DNA of 24,444 nt, from the NCBI GenBank assembly GCA_003427395.1, contig BFEA01000357.1, positions 1,554,274 through 1,578,717 on the forward strand. The letters are read 5' to 3'. Both the position numbers and the translations under genes were made by a program. Source of the DNA: Chara braunii. Its lineage: Eukaryota > Streptophyta > Charophyceae > Charales > Characeae. Below the pieces are notes generated by a model that was given only the letters and a program-made list of their open reading frames with translations, was not told the origin of the DNA and did no database searches. Shown in pieces: positions 10,139-19,097 of the stretch. Every line of letters starts with the position of its first letter. Within the stretch, counting starts at the first letter, position 1.

Positions 10139-11287
10139 TCGCATCGGGAACTCTCTGGGGGAACCGGGTAGGGAGGGGACGGGTCCAACGGAAGAAGGCC
10201 ATCGACTTCCAATTAACGAACTTGCAAATCATGATTATCATATGGGATTTTCGAAAATCGAAGCTCCCCCCTCTGCTTCTGCCTTCTTCTTAGGTTCGGA
10301 TGTATCCGAACCACAACCAAAGATGAGCACGAGATGGCACTCCCGGCTGTTGTGCGTATTTTTTTTGTGTCGACGGAGGAAGGCAATCATCTCACAAGAC
10401 TTTTTAGTTCCGCCTCGATCCAAAACGTTTGATGTGGATCGGATGAATCCGAGCCACATCCCTCGGTGCGGCGGGAAGTATCAACGAGAACGGGTAACGA
10501 GGGACATAACATCAACTTCCGATGAAGGAATTTGTAAATTATGAAAATGATCCATTCGAACCAGGCTCGGATGAATCCGAACCACATCCCTCCCAGGGAA
10601 GTGAAATCTCATAGGGAACGGATAAGGACGGGACAAGGCATCGACTTCCAATTAACATCTTGGCAAATCGGATGCATCCGAACCAGGCTTCTGGACATGA
10701 AATTGAACTTTGAAAAATTGCAGCACGGAACAGACGTGGAGAACAGAATTCTCCTTTGCTGCTAATGTTCAGATGTATCCGAACCACAACCGAAGATTCG
10801 CACGGGATGACGCTTCCATTTTTTGTGTGTATTGTTTTATTCACCACATCGCACAGTGCATTGGGTAGTCCTTCGGGGAACGGTTAGTGAGGGCACCTGG
10901 CCGATGGAGGGGGGTCATCGTTATCTGTATAAATCAAGAATTGGATGCATCCCAACCACGCTTCTTAACAAAATATGCAGTTTATGAAAATTGCATCGCG
11001 AAATTGTCTTGGAGAACAACCGTTAAGGAATGATTTCTTGCGACCACACCCCTATGCTTCTGCGTGCTCCTGAGGTTCGGATGTATCTGAACCATAACCG
11101 AAGATGCGCATGGGATGACATTCTTATCTGTAGTGCGTATTGTCTTCTGTGTCAAAAGAAGACGACGGTCAGCTCGCAAAACATCTCAGTCACCCATCAC
11201 TATTGTCCAAAAGGTGGTTCGGATGAATCCAAACCACATCCTGCGTTGCGCGTGGAAGTCTCCAACGGAAAAATTTCCCAGAATTAA

Positions 11288-11780
11288 ATAATCATTCTAT
11301 AGTAAAATTGCAATATAAATTTCAAATTTTCATTCCATCTTAAAAAATGTCATTCCAATTTTAAACTTTTTCATCTTACTTGCAAACTTTAATTCCAATA
11401 ATAGGGCATCCCTTCTTATTTGGACTGCATGTTAACGATGGAATGAAAGTCTGGATGAGTTCATGAAATATTTTTATTGGACCGTCATTCCAAGTAAGGA
11501 TTTTCAGTCATAAATATGTTAATCCAATCTAAGTAGGAAGATATGTGTTGTAGTAGAATGAAAATTTAATTAAAACATTTCATAAAGTCGTCCAGCCTTT
11601 CATTCCATCTTGAACAAATAGATGTAGTTGGAAGGGAAAACTCGTATTTAGACAGAAACTTATCAAATAGAACTAGAAATTTTAGAATTGGATGAACATT
11701 GGAATAATAATTTATAAATATGAAGGATTTTTTTTTTATAGAAGTTTTTTTCAACTTTCATTTCTCATGGAAATTTTTTT
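11288..11780. mobile_element. AT-rich foldback insertion (MITE-like) inside the palindrome array
   Basis: The array's B-type sequence stops near 11283 and array sequence resumes near 11786. The roughly 500 bases between are AT-rich, with repeated CATTCCA words. About 42 bases at 11439-11480 (beginning GATGGAATGAAAG) are the reverse complement of 11571-11612 with few mismatches, and weaker similarity continues outward, so the whole insert can fold back. I found no clear target-site duplication. No transposase is encoded. Confidence 0.55.
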
Positions 11781-12043
11781 GTTGTCTTGGGTAACGGCTA
11801 ATTAGGGGGTTTGCAATTAACAAAATTGCAAATCCGGTGGTGTGGATGCATCCCTGCTAGGCTTCTTAACATAGTATGAAATTTTGGAATATCTCAGCAC
11901 GAAACAACTATGAAGAACAACCGTTAAGTCAGTGGTTCGTGCGACTTCCCCCCCTTTGTTTCTTCGTACATTCTTCATACTTCTAAGGTTCCGATGTATC
12001 CGAACCATAACCGAAGATGTGCATGTGATGGCACCCCCCTCCA

Positions 12044-12229
12044 TTGTGCGTGTTGTCTTTTGTATCGAACAAAGACACTGATGAAAAAGTTTCAAGTTCC
12101 TCGGCCGATGTCGCGACATTCGAACGCAATAGCTCGCCTCAACCGCCAGTCCCAATGTGCTTCGTTGATGGTTTCACTTACGAACCGATACTCAATGCCA
12201 ATCGGAAGGGATTCGTCCTGGTTATTTGA
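12044..12229 (+). pseudogene. C-terminal coding fragment related to the 16.5-kb gene
   Basis: An open plus frame ends at TGA 12227-12229. Its last 30 or so residues follow the pattern PQPPxPxCxVDGxTxEPxxNAxxxGF, which is also the C-terminus encoded at 16494-16979. There is no upstream ATG in a plausible place (the frame opens with TTG inside array sequence), so this looks like a terminal exon or a truncated gene copy. Similarity upstream of the shared tail is not obvious. The family is unknown to me. The shared tail is seen directly, while common ancestry is inferred. Confidence 0.45.
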
Positions 12230-12302
12230 GTCGACCCCTCATCCCCGGGACCCTCGACAGGGCCCAGGGCCGGGGCTCGACAACCCTGATAGCTAGTATA
12301 AT

Positions 12303-12797
12303 GAGTTGCTGGAACTGGGTGCCACTGTCCCCATTTGCGTGTGTCAAATGATCACCAGTTTTGAAATTCGTTGTGCGTTAGAGGCTCTTTGTTCCCGTCA
12401 TCCCGACCATTTTTTTATACTCCAGTTTCTCTAAATGGATGGCTGTGTTTACATGTGCATATACCTGATGTACACCGTTTTTCCTGCTAAAATTGGTCGT
12501 GTCGTAGATGGTCTCTTCCTTTTCATCATCCTCACCTCTTCTGTGTCGCGAGTTGCTGTGACTGCCTGTCAATTCCCACCATTGCATGTGTAAGATGATC
12601 ACCACTTGTGAAATTTGTTGTGTGTTAGAGGAACCCTTTGTTTTCGTCGTCGCGACCGTTTTTGTATCTTCAATTTCTCTAAATGGATGACTTTGTTTAC
12701 ATCCGCATGTTCCCGATGTGCACTGTTTTTCCTGAATAAATTGGTCGTGTGGTAGATGGCCCCTTCTTTTTCATCACCCTCAACACTTCTCTGTCAC
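12303..12797 (+). repeat. 247-bp tandem repeat, two copies
   Basis: Copy 1 starts at 12303 (GAGTTGCTGGAACTG) and copy 2 at 12550 (GAGTTGCTGTGACTG). Similarity is high along the whole unit, including TCTCTAAATGGATG and CCTGATGTACACCG/CCCGATGTGCACTG. The beginning of a third copy may lie at 12798. Confidence 0.85.
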
Positions 12798-12806
12798 GAG
12801 TCTATA

Positions 12807-12935
12807 TGCATGCAAGTAGGTGTTCAAACGCACATGTGTCAAATGTATGGTCCACCCCGATTAAGTATTGTGAGTCATTGTCTATGCATGGTGGTGCTGA
12901 AATGCGCATGTGTCATATGTATCCTGTTGTACTTG
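12807..12935 (+). repeat. 77-bp diverged tandem duplication
   Basis: TGCATG...GCACATGTGTCAAATGTAT (from 12807) and TGCATG...GCGCATGTGTCATATGTAT (from 12884) form two diverged copies. Confidence 0.45.
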
Positions 12936-13030
12936 GGTGTTGGGCAGAGGGCCCCTCTGTTAACATCAACCGAGCATATAGACGCGCAGGAGCTACCTCA
13001 CATTCGCCTTTGCTTCGGTCATCGCTAGGT

Positions 13031-13590
13031 GGAAAGTGAACTTACTATCTTCAATGGACGCTGCAATCATCCATTCCTTCAGGGACTTTTCTGTCTTGAA
13101 TCCATCCGAAGTTGCCGGTTGCACGACCTTGACCACGTTTGTCGCCGAAATACGTCGTCGGCTTCCCCCGGGTGATGCTTGACCACAAAACAACCCATGC
13201 GATGAGGTCTGTGCGACTTGCCAACTTGACACCTTCGAGTTGCTTGCTTGCACACCTTGCGAGCTCGCAAGGTTCCCAACATTGCTCCGCCCTTTCAACC
13301 ATCTGACCTCGTACTGTTTGGCAATTGTTGGGGATGGTATTCGGATTGGCTGTCATGAAACGTTATGCCCATGTCCATAATCCGTCTATGCACTGATCGT
13401 TGCCTTATGGAAAGTGACGTGAGACTCGTAAATATCATCGATCGACGCTGCAATCATGCATGTCCTACGAGACTTCTTTTGTATCAGATCCATCCAAAGT
13501 TACCGACCGCACGACCTTGTTCCCTCTCGTCGCCGGCAAATACGTCGTCGGTTTCCCCCAATTGATGCTAGAGAAAGATCCTATTTCGAT
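13031..13590 (+). repeat. 387-bp spaced duplication
   Basis: GGAAAGTGA...GACGCTGCAATCAT (13057) recurs at 13444. Each is followed by related sequence with TCCATCCRAAGTTRCCG, GCACGACCTTG and AAATACGTCGTCGG. Open frames on both strands exist but they differ between copies and look non-coding. Confidence 0.65.
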
Positions 13591-13619
13591 CGATAGGCTG
13601 CATACGCACCGATGGTCAG

Positions 13620-14770
13620 CACCTGCACATTGCGAATCAAGAGCATGTCCCAATTGGAACATCGTCAGGTCCTTGCGTTGTCGACTCCCACATGATGACT
13701 ACAGTAAACAGTGGCAAGATGGCATGTCCGCCTCTTCGATGTGGATCTAACGGTGGATTGCGTCAAATCTGCTCTCAAAGATCCACACCGGGGAGGGGGG
13801 CCAGCAATCGACTACGGCTTGCTTGTAAAGGATGATGTGTCGATACAATAGGCATCCAGAACTGCTTGGTGAGCATCTAATGCTACACCAATAAGTTCCA
13901 CACAAGATCGCAAAGTCCCCTGAGAGTGTTCATTGTCGGGTCCTCAGGTCGTCGCCTCCCACATGATGACTACAGTAAACAGCGACAGGATAGCAGGTCC
14001 CCCTCTCCCATATGGATCGCACGATGGAGTGCGAAACTCTCCTCTCAAAGATCCACACCAAGAAGGGGCCCGACAATCAACCACTGCTTGCTCGTAAGGC
14101 ATCATATGATATGTCGATATAACCGACATCCAGAACTGCTTGGTGAGCATCTAATGCTACGTCAATAAGTTTCAAACACGGTCGCAAAGTCCGCTAAGAG
14201 TATTCATTTTCGAGTCCACGCATCGTCGACTCCCAATGATGACCACAGTAAACAGTGTCAGGATGGCATGTCCCCCTCTCGGATATGGATCTCACGGTGC
14301 AGTGTGAAACTCTCCTCTTAAAGATCCACACCATGAAGGGGCCCTGACAGTCAACCACTGCTTGCTCGTAAGGCATCATATGATATGTCGATATAACCGA
14401 CATCCGGAACCTGCTTGGTGAGCATCTAGTGCTACGCCAATAAGTTTCAAACACGGTCGCAAAGTCCGCTAAGAGTATTTATTTTCGAGTCCTCGCGTCG
14501 TCAACTCCCACATGATGACTACAGTAAACAGTGGCAGGATGACAAGTCCCCCTCTCCGATATGGATCTGATGGTGGATTGCGTCAAATCTGCTCTAAAAA
14601 ATCCACACCGGGTAGAAGGTCCTCCAGTCAACCACTGGATGGTTGTAAGGCATCATATGATGTGTCGATGCAACCGACATCCATAACTGCTTTGTGAGTA
14701 ATATCAAGTGCTACGCCAATAAGTTCCGAACGCAACCACAAGGTTCCTTAAGAGTGCTTTTGCCACTCAA
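13620..14770 (+). repeat. Four-copy tandem array, 271-275 bp units
   Basis: The CTCCCACATGATGACTACAG landmark lies at 13685, 13956, 14230 (one base missing) and 14505, and GGTGAGCATCTAATGCTAC follows each at constant phase. Copies 1 and 4 share GGTGGATTGCGTCAAATCTG at the centre, while copies 2 and 3 share a different variant (GTG(A)AACTCTCCTCT). GTGGATCT (13741-13748) can pair with AGATCCAC (13779-13786) in copy 1, and the stem is partly kept in the others. Confidence 0.85.
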
Positions 14771-14807
14771 CAGCTCTGGTTGCCGCCTGTTTGGCACTTC
14801 ATGAAGG

Positions 14808-15449
14808 TTGTCATTCCCACCTCTATTTGTAGATCTTCAAAATGACAAGCATAAGACCAGCTTTGATCCTTTCGAAGACATACATGTCGACAGTTTTGTC
14901 ATTATGCAACCATCAGACGAGGAAATGCTTCAAAGAGTGTCATTTTGGGTTGACCTTGTTTGCAGTGATGTTGACAAGAACGAAGATTTGCCAACTTACA
15001 ACCATTTCAAACTGGAGTATTGGGTTTCAATTGGGAAAGCGAGCACACTAAAAAAATTATATACCAACGAATGGGAGAAAAAATGGAGAAAAACTCCAGG
15101 GCACGGGGAACAATATCAACATGGGAGAACTGTTGCCTTTTCTTGGATGAGACAAACAAGGACGAATGGTTGCGACTCTGCCAAGAAAAAAGAACCTATG
15201 TTCGTAGGTCTTCAAAAGGACAAGCCTAAGACCAGCTTTGATCCTTTCGAAGACATACATGTCGACAGTTTTGTCATTATGCAACCATCGGACGAGGACA
15301 TGCTTCAAAGAGTGTCATTTTGGGTTTACCTTGTTTGTAGTGATGTTGACAAGAACGAAGATTCGCCAACTTACAACCATTTTAAACTGGAGTACTGGGT
15401 TCCAATTGGGAAAGCGAGCACACTAAGAGAATTGTATGCCAACGCATGA
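14808..15449 (+). CDS. Repeat protein of two tandem ~125-residue units (decaying)
   Basis: The frame spans two direct repeats with a 375-bp period, a multiple of 3, so the protein repeats in phase. Each unit reads FDPFEDIHVDSFVIMQPSDE, then a segment with FWVxLVC, FKLEYWVxIGK, a Tyr-containing helix-like stretch and TVAFSWMRQT. The spacing of D-x-F-V, F-W-V, Y-W-x-P and F-S-W resembles small beta-barrel (BAH or SH3-like) domains found in plant chromatin and transposon-derived proteins, but this is inference. The frame opens with TTG, so position 14808 is not a real initiator. A spliced acceptor (TTTGTAG just before 14832) or an internal ATG is more likely. It ends at TGA 15447-15449, where unit 1 has TGG, so it is probably a nonsense mutation. 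It may be part of a degenerate gene or an amplified exon. Confidence 0.4.
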   Translation: MSFPPLFVDLQNDKHKTSFDPFEDIHVDSFVIMQPSDEEMLQRVSFWVDLVCSDVDKNEDLPTYNHFKLEYWVSIGKASTLKKLYTNEWEKKWRKTPGHGEQYQHGRTVAFSWMRQTRTNGCDSAKKKEPMFVGLQKDKPKTSFDPFEDIHVDSFVIMQPSDEDMLQRVSFWVYLVCSDVDKNEDSPTYNHFKLEYWVPIGKASTLRELYANA

Positions 15450-15920
15450 GAGAAAAAAATGGAAAAAAACTCCAGGTCACGAGAAACAATATCAACATGT
15501 GAGAACTGTTGCGTTTTCTTGGATAAGACAAACAAGGACGAATGACTGCGACTCTGCCAAGAAAAAAAAACCTTTGTTCGTAGATCTTCAAAAGGACAAG
15601 CCTAAGACCAACTTTGATCCTTTCGAAGATATACATGTCGACAGTTTTGTCATTATGCAACCATCGGACGAGGACATGCTTCAAAGAGTGTCATTTTGGG
15701 TTGACCTTGTTTGCAGTGTTGTTGACAAGAACGAAGATTCGCCAACTTACAACCATTTCAAACTGGAGTATTGGGTTCCAATTGGGAAAGCGAGCACACT
15801 AAGAGAATTGTATGCCAACGCATGGGAGAAAAAATGAAGAAAAACTCCAGGTCACGGGGAACAATATCAACATATGAAAACTGTTGCGTTTTCTTGGATG
15901 AGACAAACAAGGACGAATGG
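14820..15920 (+). repeat. 375/376-bp direct tandem array, three units
   Basis: The CTTTGATCCTTTCGAAGA landmark occurs at 14861, 15236 and 15612. Similarity along the unit is very high, so amplification is more recent than in the neighbouring arrays. The first unit starts abruptly near 14820 with CTATTTGTAGATCTTCAAAA. The last is followed by an inverted copy. Confidence 0.9.
15436..15837 (+). pseudogene. Third unit of the repeat protein, frame-shifted from units 1-2
   Basis: Unit 3 encodes the same domain (FDPFEDIHVDSFVIMQPSDE through LRELYANAWEKK) in a different frame. One extra A in the poly-A stretch near 15452-15458 gives a 376-bp spacing here instead of 375. It overlaps the end of the upstream frame by 14 bases. 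It stops at TGA 15835-15837, where unit 1 has TGG, and the sequence continues in the same frame with the rest of the unit (TPGHGEQYQH..TVAFSWMRQT). No credible independent start exists. I read it as the decayed downstream continuation of the 14808 frame. Confidence 0.4.
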
Positions 15921-16227
15921 TTGCGACTCTGCCATTCGTCTTTGTTTGTCTCATCCAAGAAAACGCAACAGTTCTCACATGTTGATATTGTTCTCCGTGC
16001 TCTAGAGTTTTTCTCCATTTTTTCTCTCATGCGTTGACATACAATTCTCTTAGTGTGCTCGCTTTCCCAATTGGAACCCAGTACTCCATTTTAAAATGGT
16101 TATAAGTTGGTGAATCTTCGTTCTTGTCAACATCACTGCAAACAAGGTCAACCCAAAATGACACTCTTTGAAGCATGTCCTCGTCTGATGGTTGCATAAT
16201 GACAAAACTTTCGACATGTACGTCTTA
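15626..16227. repeat. Long hairpin: third unit plus inverted fourth copy
   Basis: 15626-15920 is mirrored in reverse complement by 15932-16227 with only scattered mismatches. The loop is 11 bases (15921-15931). At the tip, CGAATGG faces CCATTCG. A transcript through it would form a double strand of about 295 bp. The inverted copy shares the ATGAGAG stop variant of unit 2, so it was probably copied from a unit-2-like sequence. Homology ends near 16227. Confidence 0.9.
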
Positions 16228-16493
16228 CAAACACAAAGTGTTTCCAGAGAAGGGAGCGGGCTAGAGGCTACCTCTTCAAGAGGGTGATGTTCGTCATTTC
16301 TTAATGAGGAGAACGAATTGGTGTACTTGAGTATGCACTACATGCTTGACTACATGGAATAAATTTTCTAATGATATGTGCTCTCTCGATTACGCGCTTC
16401 ACATCAACAAGAGTTCTCAATTAATTTTTAACCTTGGGCGTGGGGGCCTTGGGGTCGCCATAGTGTAACCTCAGGCTCTGGATCCTGACCTTG

Positions 16494-16979
16494 ATGAAAC
16501 ACTGTTATTGTAACTTTTGCCATGTGCAGCGTGCAGATTTAAATTATTTTTATATTTTAACGGATATGGCTGAAAATGTGGTAGTCACTAAAATTGAAGT
16601 GTCTGAACGGCCGACGATCGTCACAAAGGGAGGAGCGTTTTCATTTAAATATGAGAAAATCTTCAAATGTGAAGCGGAAGAACAGAAAATGTTTGTCATC
16701 ATGGTGAAGTTTACAGATCTGGACTGTTTTGACGTGCAAATATATGAGCGTCGAGGAGAAATTTGGAGACACGGAGACTTTACAGAAGTTTATCTACGAG
16801 CTACAAACGTTATTTTGTTCATGAGACGTGTTTTACTCAATGCTGGGAGTCCCCTTGACGGTTTCTCGGTTTCCATTATGAAGTTTGAAGATCTGCCTCA
16901 ACCTCCGCTCCCGACTTGCATGGTAGACGGTTCAACACGGGAACCGTTGGTGAATGCTCTGCAAAGAGGCTTCTTCTGA
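16494..16979 (+). CDS. Small protein or last exon of unknown family
   Basis: The frame from the ATG at 16494 (a second in-frame ATG at 16566 starts MAENVVVTKIEVSERPTIVT) ends at TGA 16977-16979. From 16566 it gives about 137 residues of well-mixed composition with alternating hydrophobic and charged stretches (KMFVIMVKFTDLDCFDVQIY) suggesting beta structure. The tail PQPPLPTCMVDGSTREPLVN matches the pattern in the 12044-12229 fragment. GCCATGTGCAG at about 16519-16529 resembles a splice acceptor, so this may be a terminal exon. I favour the 16566 start or an exon starting after 16529. There is no signal peptide or membrane segment. The family is not recognised. The stop lies at the start of a 105-bp tandem duplication. 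Confidence 0.5.
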   Translation: MKHCYCNFCHVQRADLNYFYILTDMAENVVVTKIEVSERPTIVTKGGAFSFKYEKIFKCEAEEQKMFVIMVKFTDLDCFDVQIYERRGEIWRHGDFTEVYLRATNVILFMRRVLLNAGSPLDGFSVSIMKFEDLPQPPLPTCMVDGSTREPLVNALQRGFF

Positions 16980-17181
16980 TCATTTCAACTTTTTGACACT
17001 TTGTGTACCGAGTCTTAATGTTTTTAAAGTTTTGTGTTAGAATGTCACATTCGTTAAAATTTTCGCAGTGCAGGCTTCTTATGATCATTTCGACTTTTTG
17101 ATACTTTGAGTAACAAGTCTCAAAGTTTTCAAAGTGTTGTGTTAGAATGTCACATTAGTTGAAATTTTCATAGTGTAAGGT
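16968..17181 (+). repeat. 105-bp tandem duplication spanning a stop codon
   Basis: GGCTTCTTCTGATCATTTC (16968) and GGCTTCTTATGATCATTTC (17073) begin two copies that continue through GTGTTAGAATGTCACATT. The unit begins in the last codons of the upstream frame and covers its presumed 3' untranslated region. Confidence 0.8.
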
Positions 17182-17199
17182 GCTGAGGGTATTTTATTC

Positions 17200-17580
17200 A
17201 TGCTAGGTCATAGTCTTGCAAACTGTTTGGTTATGTAAAAAGTTTGGCTCAGTTTTGTAAGGTATAGTTGACTTTTCATACCTTAGTATGTCTTAGTTTG
17301 ATTTGGATAGTCTTGCATACTGTTTGGTTATTGGAAAAATTTGAAGTAACTATTACAAATTCATAATATATGGACCAGGTAACTTTTGTTAGTTTTCAAG
17401 TAGTCGATTGTCTTGAGAATGATTGTGTACCTCCTTAGGGAGAACTTTTGAAGCTATTGTAATTGTTACGACTTCATAATATATGGATCTGATAACCCGG
17501 TTTGTTTTTAATTTTTTAAACTCCTGAATCAAGTTATCATAAGTTGTCAATTGTCTTGAGAATGATTTTGTACTGTATCA
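17200..17580 (+). repeat. Diverged AT-rich tandem duplications
   Basis: ATAGTCTTGCAAACTGTTTGGTTAT recurs as ATAGTCTTGCATACTG TTTGGTTAT about 100 bp on. TTCATAATATATGGAYC occurs near 17358 and 17470. GTCRATTGTCTTGAGAATGATT occurs near 17403 and 17547, with a shorter relative near 17687. Confidence 0.6.
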
Positions 17581-17829
17581 GTGGTATTAGTGACTCCTAA
17601 TGTGTTCATTGAATTTCGTCTCGAAACTTGACAAAGTGTAAGTTTCTTTGTTTGTCATCAATTCATGTCATGAGTTTAACTTGTTAATTGTCTTGAGGAT
17701 ATTTAATGAATGATGTACGGTTGTTGACTTGCGAAACTATGATAAGATCCTCAGACACTTAGTCCTTGTCATCACTTAACATATTATAAAACTTGTGAGC
17801 TTGAATGAATGTTCAGAATCTGAATAACG

Positions 17830-18060
17830 AAAAATTTAATTCGGATGTATCCTACTATTCAATCAAACTTAAAAAAAAACTTTGTCACGTCTACACGTCT
17901 CTTGGAGCCTCTGCAAAAGTCTATTTCGTGTCACTCCTATGCACCCCTTCCAAGGGCAACATTAGAGTGAGGGTTTGAACCTTCGATTCGCAATGTTCAT
18001 AGAATGAGTCCCAATTTAATTAGGATGTATCCGACTTCGGTAATTGAACTTGTACAGAAT
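17830..18060 (+). repeat. 180-bp spaced repeat with outlying palindrome relatives
   Basis: AATTTAATTCGGATGTATCC (17834-17853) and AATTTAATTAGGATGTATCC (18014-18033) are 180 bp apart. Both carry half-degraded versions of the class A palindrome of the 10-12 kb array, and both are followed by ATT(C/G)AA...AACTT. Between 17580 and 19260 the DNA is otherwise AT-rich with no gene that I can support. Confidence 0.5.
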
Positions 18061-19027
18061 AACGTTTTGAAAAAGAATTAAATGTGTTCAAGATTTATCC
18101 ATTGAACGGTGACTTTTATGTATTGTATATTAATTTATAATGAGGATCTTTTTTCGTCAGCCTCGTATAAATTTCGAGTTTCTCGAAAAAAAAATACTAT
18201 TTGGAAATAATGTATTATTTTAACGAATAACATGTTATTAAGAAAGAGAGTCTGTTTTCCTCAAGGGAAAACATAGGTTATTGACCTTTCAAACATATAT
18301 GTATGAAATTGACATGAAATGAATAAGGCTTTCGCCCGAGCAATAATTCTAATCTGCTTAACAATCAGGGAAAAACATAAGGTCGAGAATTAAGACCGAA
18401 GAGAGCGCAAGTTTCTCAACGGGTTGCAGTGCATAGCCTGGCTGGTCGTTTTACTTACCTGCAGACAAAAGTCAGTCACATTGCACAATTCAGACGAAGT
18501 CAACCTTTTATTCACTTCCACCCACATTACGCTTACACTTTCAACCTTTCAGTCAGACATCCTTTTTTCAACTTAGCCATTCATCCTCATCTGACGTTTA
18601 GTCATTCAATGACCTTTTTTTACCAAACATATACCCTTTAGTCAATATTCCGAAATCATAAATGTCTTTCAGTGCAAAGGTCGATGCAAAGTGTGGGCGT
18701 CGAGAGTGAGTGAGGGTTGAGTTGGGAAGCAAACATGTTATCATAAGATAGCAACGTGTAGTCTTATAGAGACTGATAATGAGTCTTCTTGACTAAAATG
18801 ACATGCAATCACACACAGGTGCACATGGTCTAAACATATCTTTGCGATCGATATGACCGTATCTGAACCTCAATATCGTAAACTTCATTGTATTTGGGAA
18901 TAATATTACATCGACATAACTCCCTCTAGGTAGCCTCACTAACTTGTTATCAGACCAATCTAAAGATAATCGTCTAAAGAAAAAAAAAATATAAAACTAA
19001 CATTGTCAATACTTTCTCTTTCATCAT

Positions 19028-19097
19028 ATGATTTTCTATTCCAGACATGCACAGACAAAACAAAATCAATCTTATTTGGAATAGAATCATAAGATTG
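19028..19097. repeat. Overlapping alternative hairpins
   Basis: ATGATT..CTATTCCA (about 19028-19043) can pair with TGGAATAGAATCAT (19077-19090). CAATCTTAT (19067-19075) can pair with ATAAGATTG (19089-19097). The two stems use overlapping bases, so both could not form fully at once. Confidence 0.4.

Larger units (their letters stand above)
10042..12004 (+). repeat. Interrupted tandem array carrying near-perfect palindromes
   Basis: Diverged copies of a compound unit are each marked by TTCGGAT-NN-ATCCGAA or a degraded form. Centre GT (class A) is at 10295, 10768, 11076 and 11989. Centre GA (class B) is at 10438, 10566 and 11218. Centre GC (class C) is at 10667, 10940 and about 11840. A TA-centred relative is at 10042. 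The best copies extend to 9-bp arms (10293-10312). Each class has its own following sequence: A is followed by CCRYAACCRAAGAT, B by CCACATCC, C by CCA(C/G)GCTTCT. The ideal order is A-B-C with a period of about 473 bp. One B is missing between 10768 and 10940, and the last B-C interval holds an AT-rich insertion. Confidence 0.8.

Noticed and set aside
13051-13356. 101-residue minus frame
   Set aside because: Lies in a 387-bp duplicated unit whose second copy does not keep the same frame open.
17960-17990. GGGTTTGAACC as a tRNA or primer-binding-like site
   Set aside because: One mismatch to the B-box, no A-box upstream and no LTR-like repeat around it.
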